Positions 1 through 7,558 of a DNA stretch of 64,000 nt are shown one piece after another. This DNA is from Paludibacter sp963678465 (GTDB lineage Bacteria; Bacteroidota; Bacteroidia; Bacteroidales; Paludibacteraceae). How positions within the stretch are numbered: the first letter of the stretch is position 1; each line of letters opens with the position of its first letter. The notes under the pieces were generated by a model. That model was not told where the DNA came from, ran no database searches, and saw only the letters and a program-made list of their open reading frames with translations. The position numbers and the translations under genes are program-made. The stretch lies in assembly GCA_963678465.1 (NCBI GenBank), contig OY782858.1:434001-498000 (forward strand), in the 5' to 3' direction.

Positions 1-55
1 ACCATTGCGCATCTTTGCTTTAGAGGACTGTATATGTAACTGCTTGTAATTTATC

Positions 56-109
56 GTCCAAAGATAAATAACATATTTAACAACAGCAACATTTCAGGGG
101 AGAATTTAC
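56..109 (-). repeat. 5'-side cassette-island module, copy A
   Basis: Carries GTCCAAAGATAAATAACATA followed by TTTAACAACAGCAAC. The same block recurs at 2557-2610, 7146-7204 and 31931-31989, each time just upstream (in minus-strand reading) of a run of small minus-strand genes. Here the genes it would belong to lie outside the window or have been lost. The function is unknown; it looks like the outer border of a cassette island. Confidence 0.75.
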
Positions 110-134
110 ACACAACCAGATAAATAGACGCATG

Positions 135-171
135 CAAGACCTGACAGGTTTCAAGAACCTGTCAGGTCTTG
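135..171. repeat. Perfect intergenic palindrome (CCTGACAGG type)
   Basis: Two 16-bp arms, CAAGACCTGACAGGTT and its exact complement, flank a 5-nt loop. Palindromes built on ACCTGACAGGTT are common intergenic repeats in Bacteroidota, to my knowledge. It lies between two island borders and may act as a bidirectional hairpin, but no T-run makes it a clear terminator. Confidence 0.7.
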
Positions 172-235
172 TTTGTGCATGAATCTCTGCAAACGGGAAT
201 CGAAGATCAGCGAAGCTAATTGAAAAATCAGCGCA

Positions 236-323
236 GTTAATACGGTTTATCCCGTCTTTCGGGATTCAAACGACGCTTCCTTGCTGCGTCGTTCCGACCG
301 CAGGAAGCTTAAGTATTAGGGGT
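236..323 (-). repeat. 3'-side cassette module (attC-like), copy 1
   Basis: Sits 15 bp after the stop of the minus-strand gene at 338-835. It contains the hairpin ATCCCG-TCTTT-CGGGAT, the hairpin AACGACGC/GCGTCGTT around position 280, and the border TAAGTATTAGGGG. The units at 28177-28271 and 30969-31065 share this layout but end in GCCTAAC (GTTAGGC on the minus strand); here that end reads GCAGTTAA, so the core heptamer is degenerate or lost. Confidence 0.6.
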
Positions 324-337
324 TGGGTTGTATTTTA

Positions 338-835
338 TTAATATTTGTCGTATTTAATCTTAATCTCTTTTGTCATATTATTAATTGTTTTTGAGGGCTC
401 AATTATATTGGTAGAATCAAAATTATTTTCTTCAATTTTTTTGTCAACGAACTTATAATCTGACGAAGTACTACTAAACATTATGCTGTCATTTGTAATT
501 ATTTTATAATCGTAAATGCTCGGCTCTGTATTTACATTTGGTGAAATTTCATAATATTTACCGTCCTTTATCCACCATTTCCCAGTTTCAATATCTCTAA
601 TTACTGTATCTGCTTTTATTGTAACAAAAAAGATTGTATAAGTCCCATCTGAAAGTCTTTTCTGAATCCAAGTTACATAACTATTATTTTCATATTTGTC
701 ACCAACCCAATTTCCTATAAATGTGTTTTTATAAGGATTTTTAGTTTCAGTATTTTTGTCCGACAAATAATTATAAGCAAAATATAGTAAAATCACAATG
801 ATTATTATCAAAATAGGAATTCTTTTTGGATTCAT
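338..835 (-). CDS. Hypothetical membrane-anchored protein, cassette gene
   Basis: Encodes 165 residues with an ATG start. Residues 6-23 are a run of Ile/Val/Leu that forms a signal anchor or uncleaved signal peptide (PILIIIIVILLYFAYNY), leaving a soluble part outside the cytoplasmic membrane. That part is rich in Asn, Thr and Lys, with a W-x-G-D/W-I-Q beginning around residues 43-58, as in small lipocalin-like or META-like beta proteins; I do not recognise the family. It is the last gene of a same-strand group (835, 1604, 2256) and is followed at once by the 3'-side cassette module. No function is assigned. Confidence 0.7.
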   Translation of the reverse strand: MNPKRIPILIIIIVILLYFAYNYLSDKNTETKNPYKNTFIGNWVGDKYENNSYVTWIQKRLSDGTYTIFFVTIKADTVIRDIETGKWWIKDGKYYEISPNVNTEPSIYDYKIITNDSIMFSSTSSDYKFVDKKIEENNFDSTNIIEPSKTINNMTKEIKIKYDKY

Positions 836-1031
836 CTTAATTGAATATTTCGTTTGTTTTTATTGTTATAAATGCTGGTTAGTTTTGTTTTTCATTATTC
901 AAATACATGGTCACGGACAGTTTGCGGGAGCATTCGCTCTCGCACAGTACAAAAGCTAATACGAGAGATAAAACTCTGAAATCGTACGAATTCGGCTATT
1001 GCTGCTTAGGCGTGTGTAGTATAGATAGTGG

Positions 1032-1604
1032 TTATCTGTTCAACACCACTATCAGTACCCCAATTTTATCATTAAAACCCATTACCGGACTTATGATTTT
1101 TACTGAATTTTCTTCCGTATAAACCGTAGTGCTTGTTAGATTTGAAAAAGCTGTTGTTTCGAGAGAAGTTCCTTCAAATTTCTTGTCTGAAGATAGCAGA
1201 ACGATATTGTTCTTTGGATTTATAAGTTGTACAAGGTCTGCCCCGGACTGTCGAACAAATACACTTAGTAATTGATTTAGGTTCTCAGTGTTATTCCTTA
1301 ATAATTCACTTCTTACCGACCACGAAAAAACTTCGGTTGCAAACTTAAGGTGTTTTGTTTGCAAACTGTCAATTTTGCTTTCATATTGAGTTATCAGCTG
1401 TGTTTTCTCATTGCTGAACTTTTTTTCGTTTATGTAAATTTTAATAGAAAACCAAACAAAAACAACCAGTAACAATAGGATTAAAACTGTTGAAACTTTA
1501 TTGTTTTTGAATAAGGCAACAAGTTTTTCTTTGAATTTGTTTTGGTTCTTAATCGATTCGATATCATTGGTCTTTGCCAAATTATTTTTTTCTTCTGTTT
1601 GCAT
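1032..1604 (-). CDS. Hypothetical membrane protein with coiled coil and sensor-like outer domain
   Basis: Encodes 190 residues. A cytoplasmic Lys/Asn-rich tail (1-35) precedes one transmembrane helix (about 38-58), then a short coiled coil (about 62-85), then a periplasmic domain of about 100 residues containing FVRQSGADLVQLINPKNNIV. The order helix-coiled coil-small alpha/beta domain resembles extracytoplasmic PAS/Cache sensors, but there is no kinase or cyclase part, so the role is unknown. The 3' flank (836-1031) has an imperfect hairpin GCGGGAG/CTCTCGC at 924-943. It is one of the minus-strand cassette genes. Confidence 0.65.
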   Translation of the reverse strand: MQTEEKNNLAKTNDIESIKNQNKFKEKLVALFKNNKVSTVLILLLLVVFVWFSIKIYINEKKFSNEKTQLITQYESKIDSLQTKHLKFATEVFSWSVRSELLRNNTENLNQLLSVFVRQSGADLVQLINPKNNIVLLSSDKKFEGTSLETTAFSNLTSTTVYTEENSVKIISPVMGFNDKIGVLIVVLNR

Positions 1605-1654
1605 ACATTTCTGTTTAAATGGTCATTTAATTTTTATGTTAGTGTCTTCCATTG

Positions 1655-1852
1655 TTATTTTTCTTTCAATAAAGAATAACCCAAACCGCCCGAAATTGAT
1701 CCTAAAATATAAATGGCTACGCTTGAAAAGAAAGTGAAATTGCTAAATGTAGATTTATAAAGTTCAGTTTCGCTTTTTCTTTATTTTGAATGCCGGAAAT
1801 AACAGTCACCCAACCAAAGAGTAGCAGTAAAATTGTTTTTAATAATCTTATC
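1655..1852 (-). pseudogene. Frameshifted remnant of a small membrane protein
   Basis: Reading the minus strand directly after the stop at 1855, one frame gives KIRLLKTILLLLFGWVTVIS and then runs into a stop; another frame continues with FTFFSSVAIYILGSISGG and ends in LLKEK. Joined by one frameshift near 1765 these make a two-helix membrane protein of about 65 residues. No ATG is visible at the front because the reading begins right at the upstream stop. I take it as a decayed cassette gene; a sequencing error would be the alternative. Confidence 0.45.
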
Positions 1853-1854
1853 TT

Positions 1855-2256
1855 CTATTTTTCAAGCGTTGTGCGTGAAATTTCAACACCAGTAGGATAA
1901 TTCAGATTTCCCTGGTCTTCGGCTGTAATAAAAATTTCTTTTACATTAAATGGAGTTGTTGTTTTTAAAGTTGCCTTCTTAGCATTTCTAATAGTTAATT
2001 GTCCAATGTTTTTGGTCATTCCGTTTTCAACAACAATCCAAACACTGTAATTGCTTTTTGGTGGATTCAGTCTGTTGGCTGCTGCTAAATTTCTTGCAGT
2101 TAATTCAATAAAATAATTTTTGTTCTTGTCCATTTTTTTCTTTACAGTAATATCTGCCGCTGGAACCGTGCTTGATACAGGAAACCTGACTGTGCTTGCA
2201 CAAGATATCATTAGTGATACCACTCCGATAATTGCTAAAATTTTGATTGTTTTCAT
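1855..2256 (-). CDS. Hypothetical lipoprotein, cassette gene
   Basis: I start it at the ATG at 2256 (133 residues) rather than at the upstream GTG at 2340, because the ATG opens a signal peptide with a lipobox, MKTIKILAIIGVVSLMISC. The mature part begins CASTVRFPVSS and has two basic segments and a C-terminal beta-rich domain with the stretch NYSVWIVVENG. I know similar small lipoproteins in Bacteroidota but no function. An A-rich stretch AAAAAGA precedes the ATG. It is the first gene of its island: further upstream comes the 5'-side repeat module. Confidence 0.65.
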   Translation of the reverse strand: MKTIKILAIIGVVSLMISCASTVRFPVSSTVPAADITVKKKMDKNKNYFIELTARNLAAANRLNPPKSNYSVWIVVENGMTKNIGQLTIRNAKKATLKTTTPFNVKEIFITAEDQGNLNYPTGVEISRTTLEK

Positions 2257-2394
2257 TCTTTTTAGATATAATTGCGTTACTCCTACTTGTTTGGCTTTTC
2301 GGATTCTGCCCTGTTTATTTGAGTGGTCGCTAGTCTCCACTTTTATCTGTTTTTCGTGACATTCAAATCAGGAACTGTCACATCCAAATGTTTT

Positions 2395-2610
2395 TACTCG
2401 TGTTTGTTCAATGTTACGTCGTATTTCTACAATTGGCTATATCAAAAGTCTATCCATTTCATTTTTTAATCATTGTGTTTCTTTCCGATTCGGCCAATTG
2501 GAAAAACTGTATTTTTGTTGTAACACACAAGGAAATTAGATACTTAATGATTAAGTGTCCAAAGATAAATAACATATTTTACAACAGCAATTTTTTGAGA
2601 GGAAATCTTA
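2395..2610 (-). repeat. 5'-side cassette-island module, copy B (long, diverged)
   Basis: The segment 2557-2610 is the conserved core GTCCAAAGATAAATAACATA. The preceding part shares the pieces GGAAAAACTGTATTTTTG and AAGGAAATTAGATA with the long copies at 7008-7204 and 31789-31989. ORFs that cross it on the plus strand are not credible genes. Confidence 0.7.
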
Positions 2611-2664
2611 TGAATCGTGGAATCGTGGAATCGTTGAATCGTGGAATTGTTGAATAATTGAATA
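2611..2664. repeat. Short tandem repeat, GAATCGTG units
   Basis: About six imperfect 8-10-bp units of the type GAATCGTGG / GAATCGTT / GAATTGTT lie head to tail. Related degenerate GTTGAA/GAACG runs occur near 48.44-48.54 kb. I see no coding role. Confidence 0.7.
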
Positions 2665-2742
2665 ACTGATGAATTGAAGCGCCTTCTGAACCCGAAACTT
2701 TATTAACTCTTCAATTATCAATTTTCTTCCGCTTTTCTGTAT

Positions 2743-2782
2743 AAAAAAAGTGATAGCTCCACATCAGGCAGAACTATCACTT
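2743..2782 (-). terminator. Rho-independent terminator of the 2808-3479 gene
   Basis: AAGTGATAG and CTATCACTT form a perfect 9-bp stem around a 17-nt loop. In minus-strand reading the stem is followed by seven T. It starts 26 bp after the stop codon. Confidence 0.85.
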
Positions 2783-2807
2783 ATACATAGAGGCTTCGTT
2801 ATTTGCT

Positions 2808-3479
2808 TTATGGTACTATAGCTGTTACCATTCCGCTCCAGGGGCCTGTTTTACCATTCCGGTTTACCCAGCGCGAGAAGGCATTGACCGTTTTGCCACG
2901 TTGGGCAGGAGTGAAAATAATAGCTTCGTGCGAACGGGTGATATTGGCACGGTACTTACAATCGTCGGGACTGGTAGTGGGTGTATCCAGGTTATAAACA
3001 AGTTCGCAGAAAGCCACATTGGCGGGTTTCGAATGCGAACTCGGATTGGCCGAATCGGCATACACTACATGTAATATTGAAATTTCTTCGGCAGTTAGCG
3101 TTACCATGGGTGTAGTGGTAGGAGCGGGAGAAGAGGATCCACCTCCTGAACTTGTATAATGAATGTGCAGCGCATCCTTGCCATCGGCAGGAATGTTCTC
3201 ATTATTCAAAATGTCATGGTCGTACAGATCAATCAATGCTACTTCGTACAACGCCCATGCAGCATCGCGGGCAGCGGTGGCGCTGGGGCTTTGTGTGCTT
3301 GGATTGTTTGTTACGGCAAATTTAGTTTCATAATCGGCACGCAGTGGTGCAATTTTAGTCAACCTGTCGGCGGATATTTTCCACGGACCGGCATTGGCAG
3401 TACAAGTTTCAACGGCATTGCGTTGATAATCGAAACGGGCGGTTGGGCTCGTTGGGATATTGTAAGTTTCTTTGCTCAT
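2808..3479 (-). CDS. Conserved hypothetical protein with Gly/Ser/Pro linker
   Basis: Encodes 223 residues from ATG, without a signal peptide (MSKETYNIPTSPTARFDYQR). An N-terminal alpha-helical domain (about 1-110) with AARDAAWALYEVALIDLYDH is joined by a linker GGGSSSPAPTTTP (about 117-130) to a C-terminal domain (about 130-223) ending RWVNRNGKTGPWSGMVTAIVP. Its codon use is clearly richer in G/C than the flanking cassette genes, so it looks like a resident gene between two islands. I believe related proteins occur in tandem with carboxypeptidase-regulatory-like fragments in Bacteroidota; such a fragment is found at 19341-19520. Function unknown. Confidence 0.75.
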   Translation of the reverse strand: MSKETYNIPTSPTARFDYQRNAVETCTANAGPWKISADRLTKIAPLRADYETKFAVTNNPSTQSPSATAARDAAWALYEVALIDLYDHDILNNENIPADGKDALHIHYTSSGGGSSSPAPTTTPMVTLTAEEISILHVVYADSANPSSHSKPANVAFCELVYNLDTPTTSPDDCKYRANITRSHEAIIFTPAQRGKTVNAFSRWVNRNGKTGPWSGMVTAIVP

Positions 3480-3531
3480 GGCAGAAATTTTTTTAATTGT
3501 GAATAATAATAAATATAGTTTTGAAAGTGTT

Positions 3532-3573
3532 TAATGTCAAAAGTCTAATGTCAAAAGTCTAATGTCAAAAGTC
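3532..3573. repeat. 14-bp tandem repeat, three perfect units
   Basis: TAATGTCAAAAGTC is repeated three times exactly. Closely related AAAGTCTAAAGTCAAAAG runs occur at 32012-32040 and around the S23-type gene at 41052-41600, so this is a dispersed simple-repeat family of this genome. Confidence 0.85.
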
Positions 3574-3653
3574 AGGAGACTGGAGACAATTAAAAATTAA
3601 AAATTAATAATGAATAATGAAGAGAAGAGCAAATCGGTTCATCCTTCAATATT

Positions 3654-3750
3654 CTTATATACCGCAAGCGGCATCTTCGCTTCGTTACGATTGGTTTATT
3701 GGCAAATTATCTTATACCGCAAGCGGCATCTTCGCTTCGCTACGATTGGT
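3654..3750. repeat. Two direct copies of a ~40-bp repeat (56-57-bp spacing)
   Basis: CTTATACCGCAAGCGGCATC followed by TTCGCTTCGCTACGATTGGT occurs at 3654-3695 (with a 2-bp insertion and one change) and at 3711-3750. Each copy holds a small hairpin CCGC-AA-GCGG. It lies directly in front of the 21-bp minisatellite and probably belongs to the same noncoding array. Confidence 0.8.
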
Positions 3751-3822
3751 ACATTCTCACTGTCTTTGCTCTTTTGTCTTTTGTCTAAAGTCTGTAGACT
3801 CATTGGCTTATTGCCTTATCGG

Positions 3823-4158
3823 CTACCGGCTTTGCCTGTTCCACCAACGGTAGTTGCCGAAAAAGTAGTGGCATTGTGTTATCAACTACCGGTATTTTGC
3901 GACAAACTACCGGCATTGTATCATAAACTACCACTAGTTTGTGACGAATTACCGGCATTCTATCATAAACTACCGGTATTTTGCGACAAAGTACCGGCAT
4001 TCTATCGTAAACTACCGCTAGTTTGTGACGGATTAGTGGCATTGTATCATAAACTACCGCTAGTTTGCGACAAAGTAGTGGCATTGTGTTATCAAGTACC
4101 GGTAGTTTATGACGGACTAAGGGTGCTTAGTCGCCGGCTACGGGTAGTTTTTCGGGCT
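3823..4158. repeat. 21-bp minisatellite, ~16 units, with 42-bp higher-order period
   Basis: The block divides into consecutive 21-mers beginning at 3823, 3844, 3865, 3886 and so on to 4158. Two alternating types are clear: CTACCGGTATTTTGCGACAAA-like (A; 21 bp in full) and CTACCGGCATTGTATCATAAA-like (B; 21 bp), so the true period is partly 42 bp. The 3' units (4117-4158) are the most diverged. Because 21 is divisible by three and no unit carries a stop in certain frames, long open frames exist on both strands (heptapeptides such as LPVFCDK/LPALYHK on plus, KIPVVYDRMPVIRH on minus). I see no start signal or domain that would make either one a gene. Confidence 0.85.
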
Positions 4159-4476
4159 ATTCGGGTCTGTTCAATGAATTGTGTCAGAAAGGATCGGCCA
4201 CTTTTAGTGTTTCGAAGCTGCTTTTTCAAAGATCGTTCTGCATCAGAAGAAATTCTGTTTTTGCCTGTCAAAATTATTATACTAAATTTAAAAAAACAAA
4301 TTTGTGGTTTTGCTAATGATATAGTTTATAGGCCAAAACAAGCATATAATTCAAATTGTTGGTTTATGATGTAAAAAGTAGTGATTAGATTTTTTGAATA
4401 ATTGATTATTAATTATTAATTGTGCATTGAAGTTCTAATGTGTCTAATGTGGTTCATTTGGAGTTTGCAACCAAGC
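4159..4476. other. Intergenic stretch after the minisatellite
   Basis: The first 21 bp resemble a decayed repeat unit. The rest is AT-rich and holds no gene I can support; 4400-4460 has simple AATTATTAATTATTAATTG and CTAATGTG runs of the kind found in many gaps of this genome. Confidence 0.5.
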
Positions 4477-5250
4477 TCAAATAAGCCTGAACCTTTCTTC
4501 GAGTATCGTCATAAACTTACGCGAAATGGGTTCCAGCCTGTTGCCTGTGTTGAATGGTGGTAGTAAGTTGCAGTTCTGCCCTACAATTGTATGCAGATAA
4601 TTGACATTTATTATTTGATGCTGATTGATTTGTATCAGCGAAGGTGAGTAGTTGAGTATATCATTGGCTGTAGTGTCGCGTTTGAGAAAGAGCCGGGTTT
4701 GGTCGGCAAGAACGATTTCCCAAAGCCTTTTGCCTTGTAGGTATTGAAAATAACCGATTTGTCCTAATTTAACCATTTGATAGCCGGTAACGGTGGTTAC
4801 AATAAATACGCTTTCGATTGGACAAAATTTCGTTAATGTTTCCTCTGAGGCTTTTACTGCTTTTGTCTTGTTATTGGCTTTAAAAAAACGCGACATTGTT
4901 TTTCTGAAATTATTATCGTTATAAGGTTTCACAATAAAATCGAAATCCGAAGAGTGTAAAACGTCGAGCAAATGATTTTCGCAAACGTTATGAAAAACAA
5001 CGTGCATCGACCATGTAATGCGATCGTTGATGCTTTTAAGCAGTTCCAATCCGGTTTGTCCGGGCATTTCTATATCAATGAAAAGGAGATCGGGCTGATG
5101 TTCCAGAATAAGTTTCCTGCCCGCCTGAGCTGTAATCGCTTCCCCCACAATACGCAATTCGGGGTATTCATCCGTGATGGATTGACGTATGGAATCGATG
5201 CAAGCCTGTTCGTCATCGATAATTACAACAGTAAATTTGTTCTTTTTCAT
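4477..5250 (-). CDS. LytTR-family response regulator
   Basis: Encodes 257 residues. Residues 5-125 are a receiver domain: acidic pocket IIDDE (Asp12-Asp13), phospho-acceptor Asp59 in LLFIDIEMPG and Lys108 in FIVKPYN; the usual Thr/Ser before the lysine region is in VVFHNV (position ~86), where His replaces it, which is unusual. Residues about 150-255 fit a LytTR DNA-binding domain (YFQYLQGKRLWEIVL, LFLKRDTTANDI, LIQINQHQIINVNYL). Such regulators normally pair with a membrane histidine kinase of the LytS/YehU type; none is adjacent, so it is an orphan here. The gene stands alone between the minisatellite and a cassette island. Confidence 0.92.
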   Translation of the reverse strand: MKKNKFTVVIIDDEQACIDSIRQSITDEYPELRIVGEAITAQAGRKLILEHQPDLLFIDIEMPGQTGLELLKSINDRITWSMHVVFHNVCENHLLDVLHSSDFDFIVKPYNDNNFRKTMSRFFKANNKTKAVKASEETLTKFCPIESVFIVTTVTGYQMVKLGQIGYFQYLQGKRLWEIVLADQTRLFLKRDTTANDILNYSPSLIQINQHQIINVNYLHTIVGQNCNLLPPFNTGNRLEPISRKFMTILEERFRLI

Positions 5251-5541
5251 ATTGGTTCATATATGTGTATTGACTCAGATAATTATAAACAATGTAACGG
5301 AACGCTATCTCTCTCCCTTTGCAGGGCTATATTGTTATTTGTTTGTGTCAAAAAAAAAGAAAACAAATGGTGCTCAGATAAATATATTGTATTGTTCTGT
5401 TTTCTAAAATTCTTCTATTTGCTTGCTCCACCATTTAGTTATTGTTACAAAAGAGGGAGTGTGGAGGCATAAGTGTTAGGTGCTTTGTCTGTTAGTTTGT
5501 TATCGTTTCTCTTTTTTATTTTGATTTTGTTGTCAAATTCC
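5251..5541. other. Gap with a 3'-side cassette module core
   Basis: At 5461-5483 GTGGAGGCATAAGTGTTAGG plus TGC matches the border of the other 3'-side modules; in minus-strand reading it begins ACCTAAC, which fits the RYYYAAC inner core of attC sites. No GTTAGGC partner or hairpins follow, so this is a truncated copy just downstream of the 5542-6324 gene. The remainder is AT-rich leader of the response-regulator gene without a recognisable TAnnTTTG promoter. Confidence 0.55.
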
Positions 5542-6324
5542 CTATTTTATTTTCACTGTCTTTCCAATTTCAAAAAGAAGTCGATCTAAATAATACAAGA
5601 AGTCGGAGCTTTTATTCTCGAACTTATTACTGTGCCAATTGAGAAAATTTTGTCTGTCTTTTTGATCCACTTTGTCTGATTTTCTTATGGAATCCCTGTT
5701 CGAATAGTCTTTAAATAGATTAAATGCTCTTACAACATGTTGGTCAATTATTGGAAATTTAGTCGGGTTGCCTAAATGATTGCCATAACAATAAAATACT
5801 AGTGCATTTTTTTTGTCATTGTTTGGGTTGTCAACGTCCTCTATTCCTTGAATAATTGCTTTCAATTTTTGCAAATCACCTTGTTTCCACACGAGAGAAT
5901 AAAGTAATTTCGCAATTGGATTTAAGCTTTCCTGATTTATAGTTAGATTATTGTCAACATCCACAGTTAATACTTTGTTTTCTTTTAACTCTAATATTTC
6001 TTCTACAGAAATATTTATACCCAATCTCGGGTATTTTTTCTCAATTAAATTTAGATTGTATTTAGCTGCAATTTCATTTAATTCTTCTGCCGTATTTGAG
6101 TTTTCAATTTCAGAAAAAATAGAATTATACTCGATAGTATTAATCGAATTGTCTTCGTTAATTAAACAATAAGGCCTTTGGCTGTCCATGATTTTTCTTG
6201 TTTGTTCTCTCATTTCTTCTAAAGTCGAAGGGTGTTTCAGCATTTTTTCTACTTCCAAACAAGCTAATCGATTTCTTTCTATGTGATAAGAGTTTAATGT
6301 GGTTTTTTCTTCAGTTTCTTTCAT
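5542..6324 (-). CDS. Hypothetical cytoplasmic protein, cassette gene
   Basis: Encodes 260 residues from ATG, no signal peptide, no membrane segment. The N-terminal third is charged and helical (EVEKMLKHPSTLEEMREQTR). The C-terminal half (about 150-255) contains LVFYCYGNHLGNPTKFPIID followed by QHVVRAFNLF and then NFLNWHSNKF. The P-I-I-D-x-H-V-x-R-A string is weakly reminiscent of helix-hairpin-helix DNA glycosylase folds, but the catalytic Lys/Asp pattern is not evident and I would not assign it. It is followed by a truncated 3'-side module and shares strand with the DUF2314 gene. Confidence 0.65.
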   Translation of the reverse strand: MKETEEKTTLNSYHIERNRLACLEVEKMLKHPSTLEEMREQTRKIMDSQRPYCLINEDNSINTIEYNSIFSEIENSNTAEELNEIAAKYNLNLIEKKYPRLGINISVEEILELKENKVLTVDVDNNLTINQESLNPIAKLLYSLVWKQGDLQKLKAIIQGIEDVDNPNNDKKNALVFYCYGNHLGNPTKFPIIDQHVVRAFNLFKDYSNRDSIRKSDKVDQKDRQNFLNWHSNKFENKSSDFLYYLDRLLFEIGKTVKIK

Positions 6325-6455
6325 GATAAATTTCGATTATGAATATAACTTGTTAGTTCGTCTAACTCTTCTTTTTTCTTTTTACACTGGCGCAAAACCC
6401 GCCAATTGCACGTCAGCTAGCCTGTGAACGGAGCGTGTATTATGCCCTTGTTCTT

Positions 6456-6959
6456 CTATTCTTCAATGATGAGTCCATTTTCAGCGTCAAATTGTTTTCT
6501 TTCAGGCTCTGTCATACGTTTTCTTAATAGTCGAATGGTATAAGCGCCTCGTAATTTTTGATTGTCAACATACATCCAATCGCTAATATTGTTATTAACG
6601 ATTACAATGGTGTCCCCAATTTTTACGTCTGTCGTTGATTCGGGCAAATTGTCTATAACACCAAAATATTTATTGTCAATTAGCGTAATGTTGCTTACCC
6701 AAATATGTTCTCCACCATTCAGAGTTTTGAAACGCGTCTTAAGAGCAAAGTTTTTAAAGTTGGAATTAGAACTATTTAATGCCACATTAAATTTGTCAAG
6801 AGTCTGATTCGCGGTTTTTATTGCCTCATTCATTTCTGTGTCATTGTCAGTTACTGAATAAATTGTTGGCTCACCTTCTCTCTCGGTTTTATTCGTCTGA
6901 TTGTTATTACAACTAACAAGTCCAAGTAAAATTAGTAATGTCGATACGTATACTTTCAT
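6456..6959 (-). CDS. DUF2314 (YegJ-like) lipoprotein, cassette gene
   Basis: I use the ATG at 6959 (167 residues) because it opens a lipoprotein signal peptide MKVYVSTLLILLGLVSC; the longer reading frame (to 6995) would add a non-hydrophobic front end reaching into the repeat module. After an Asn/Thr/Glu-rich linker the domain spans about 45-165, with GGEHIWVSNITLIDNKYFGV, KIGDTIVI and DWMYVDNQKLRGAYTIRLL. The H-x-W-V-S-N, K-x-G-D and D-W-M-Y-V-D-x-x-K-L-R-G-A/G-Y-T pattern is the DUF2314/YegJ family, whose function is not established. It is the first gene of its island. Confidence 0.85.
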   Translation of the reverse strand: MKVYVSTLLILLGLVSCNNNQTNKTEREGEPTIYSVTDNDTEMNEAIKTANQTLDKFNVALNSSNSNFKNFALKTRFKTLNGGEHIWVSNITLIDNKYFGVIDNLPESTTDVKIGDTIVIVNNNISDWMYVDNQKLRGAYTIRLLRKRMTEPERKQFDAENGLIIEE

Positions 6960-6985
6960 ATAAATGTGTGTCGTCTTAAAATGGT

Positions 6986-7052
6986 GCCCCAACACCCAAA
7001 TAAGCGCTACGCCTTTTCATAAATGTGCCATGGCGCCTATTTCTGCTTTAGG
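6986..7052 (-). repeat. attC-like imperfect dyad at island edge
   Basis: The arms GCCCCAACACCCAAATAAGC (6986-7005, continuing GCTACGCC) and GGCGCCTATTTCTGCTTTAG (7032-7051) are imperfectly complementary: AAATA-GCG and CCxxAA pair, with unpaired bases on one side, and the centre is a 18-nt spacer. In minus-strand reading the site ends GTGTTGGGGC. A second copy of the same structure is at 31773-31837. Extrahelical bases and a GTT-type end are attC features; the heptamer is not a perfect GTTRRRY here. Confidence 0.5.
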
Positions 7053-7204
7053 TATATTTGTTTTTATTTGTACGATGTATAGCTTTTCGGAAAAACTGTG
7101 TTTTTGTCTTAATACGTAAGGAAATTAGACAGTTAGTTATTCAGCGTCCAAAGATAAATAACATATTTAACAACAGCAACTTTTTGAGAGAAAATTTTAA
7201 GAAA
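7008..7204 (-). repeat. 5'-side cassette-island module, copy C (full length)
   Basis: About 197 bp, nearly identical to 31789-31989: shared strings include TTTGTTTTTATTTGTACGAT, AGCTTTTCGGAAAAACTGTG and GTCCAAAGATAAATAACATA, ending CAACTTTTTGAGAGAAAATT. Both copies stand upstream of the first gene of a minus-strand island, so they could carry a promoter or a recombination border. Confidence 0.85.
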
Positions 7205-7217
7205 TGTTGAAGAGTTT

Positions 7218-7280
7218 CAATAAGGGTTTCACTTGAAGTGAAGCCCTTATTGGAGGGAGTATAAGTGGTAGGGGATTGGG
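7218..7280. repeat. Palindrome plus 3'-side module core of an empty island
   Basis: 7218-7252 is a near-perfect palindrome: CAATAAGGG and CCCTTATTG enclose TTCACTTGAAGTGAA. Directly after it, 7254-7280 (GAGGGAGTATAAGTGGTAGG GGATTGG) matches the 3'-side module border at 302-323 and 28252-28272, but no gene precedes it in minus-strand reading. It may be the scar of a lost cassette. The rest up to 7434 shows nothing I can support. Confidence 0.6.
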
Positions 7281-7434
7281 CTTCGCTGTCGTACAAGTAT
7301 TATTTATTCTTGTTGTGTCGTTGTCCGATTATAATACAGTAAGTTCTTTTGTTTTTCATTTTAATCGCACTTCAACTATCTGGCCAGGAAAAAAAACAAT
7401 GTACTGTGACCGCTCTGCCTATTATCAAAAAGCT

Positions 7435-7490
7435 ATAAAAGCCACTGCAAGACGTTTGAAAATAAACACTCACTTGCTGTGGCTTTTTTT
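7435..7490 (-). terminator. Terminator of the P-type ATPase unit (bidirectional form)
   Basis: AAAAGCCACTGCAAG and CTTGCTGTGGCTTTTTTT pair over about 15 bp with one mismatch. In minus-strand reading the stem is followed by CTTTTATAGCTTTTT, which ends the transcript 70 bp after the stop at 7559; the plus-strand side also has a T-run. Confidence 0.75.
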
Positions 7491-7558
7491 GCTTTTTGGG
7501 CGATTAGAAGTATTGCTGTTTATTTTACAGGAATTTACCTGTTAGTTGATTTATTGAT

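Noticed and set aside
135..171. Rho-independent terminator
   Set aside because: Perfect stem, but without T-run on either strand and without a gene ending close by; treated as a dispersed palindrome.
907..1122. Plus-strand 71-residue frame
   Set aside because: Overlaps the 3' end of a credible minus-strand gene and shows no family features.
2388..2657. Plus-strand 89-residue frame
   Set aside because: It runs through the 5'-side repeat module and a GAATCGTG tandem repeat; no coding features.
3823..4158. CRISPR array
   Set aside because: The units follow one another without unique spacers, and no cas gene is present.
3610..4374. 254-residue plus-strand frame with heptapeptide repeats (and a 94-residue minus-strand frame over the same bases)
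   Set aside because: Both are open because of 21-bp units; no promoter, no signal peptide, no domain, and the front runs through another noncoding direct repeat.
7276..7545. Plus-strand 89-residue frame
   Set aside because: Starts in a 3'-side repeat module and ends across a terminator hairpin; no conserved protein sense.
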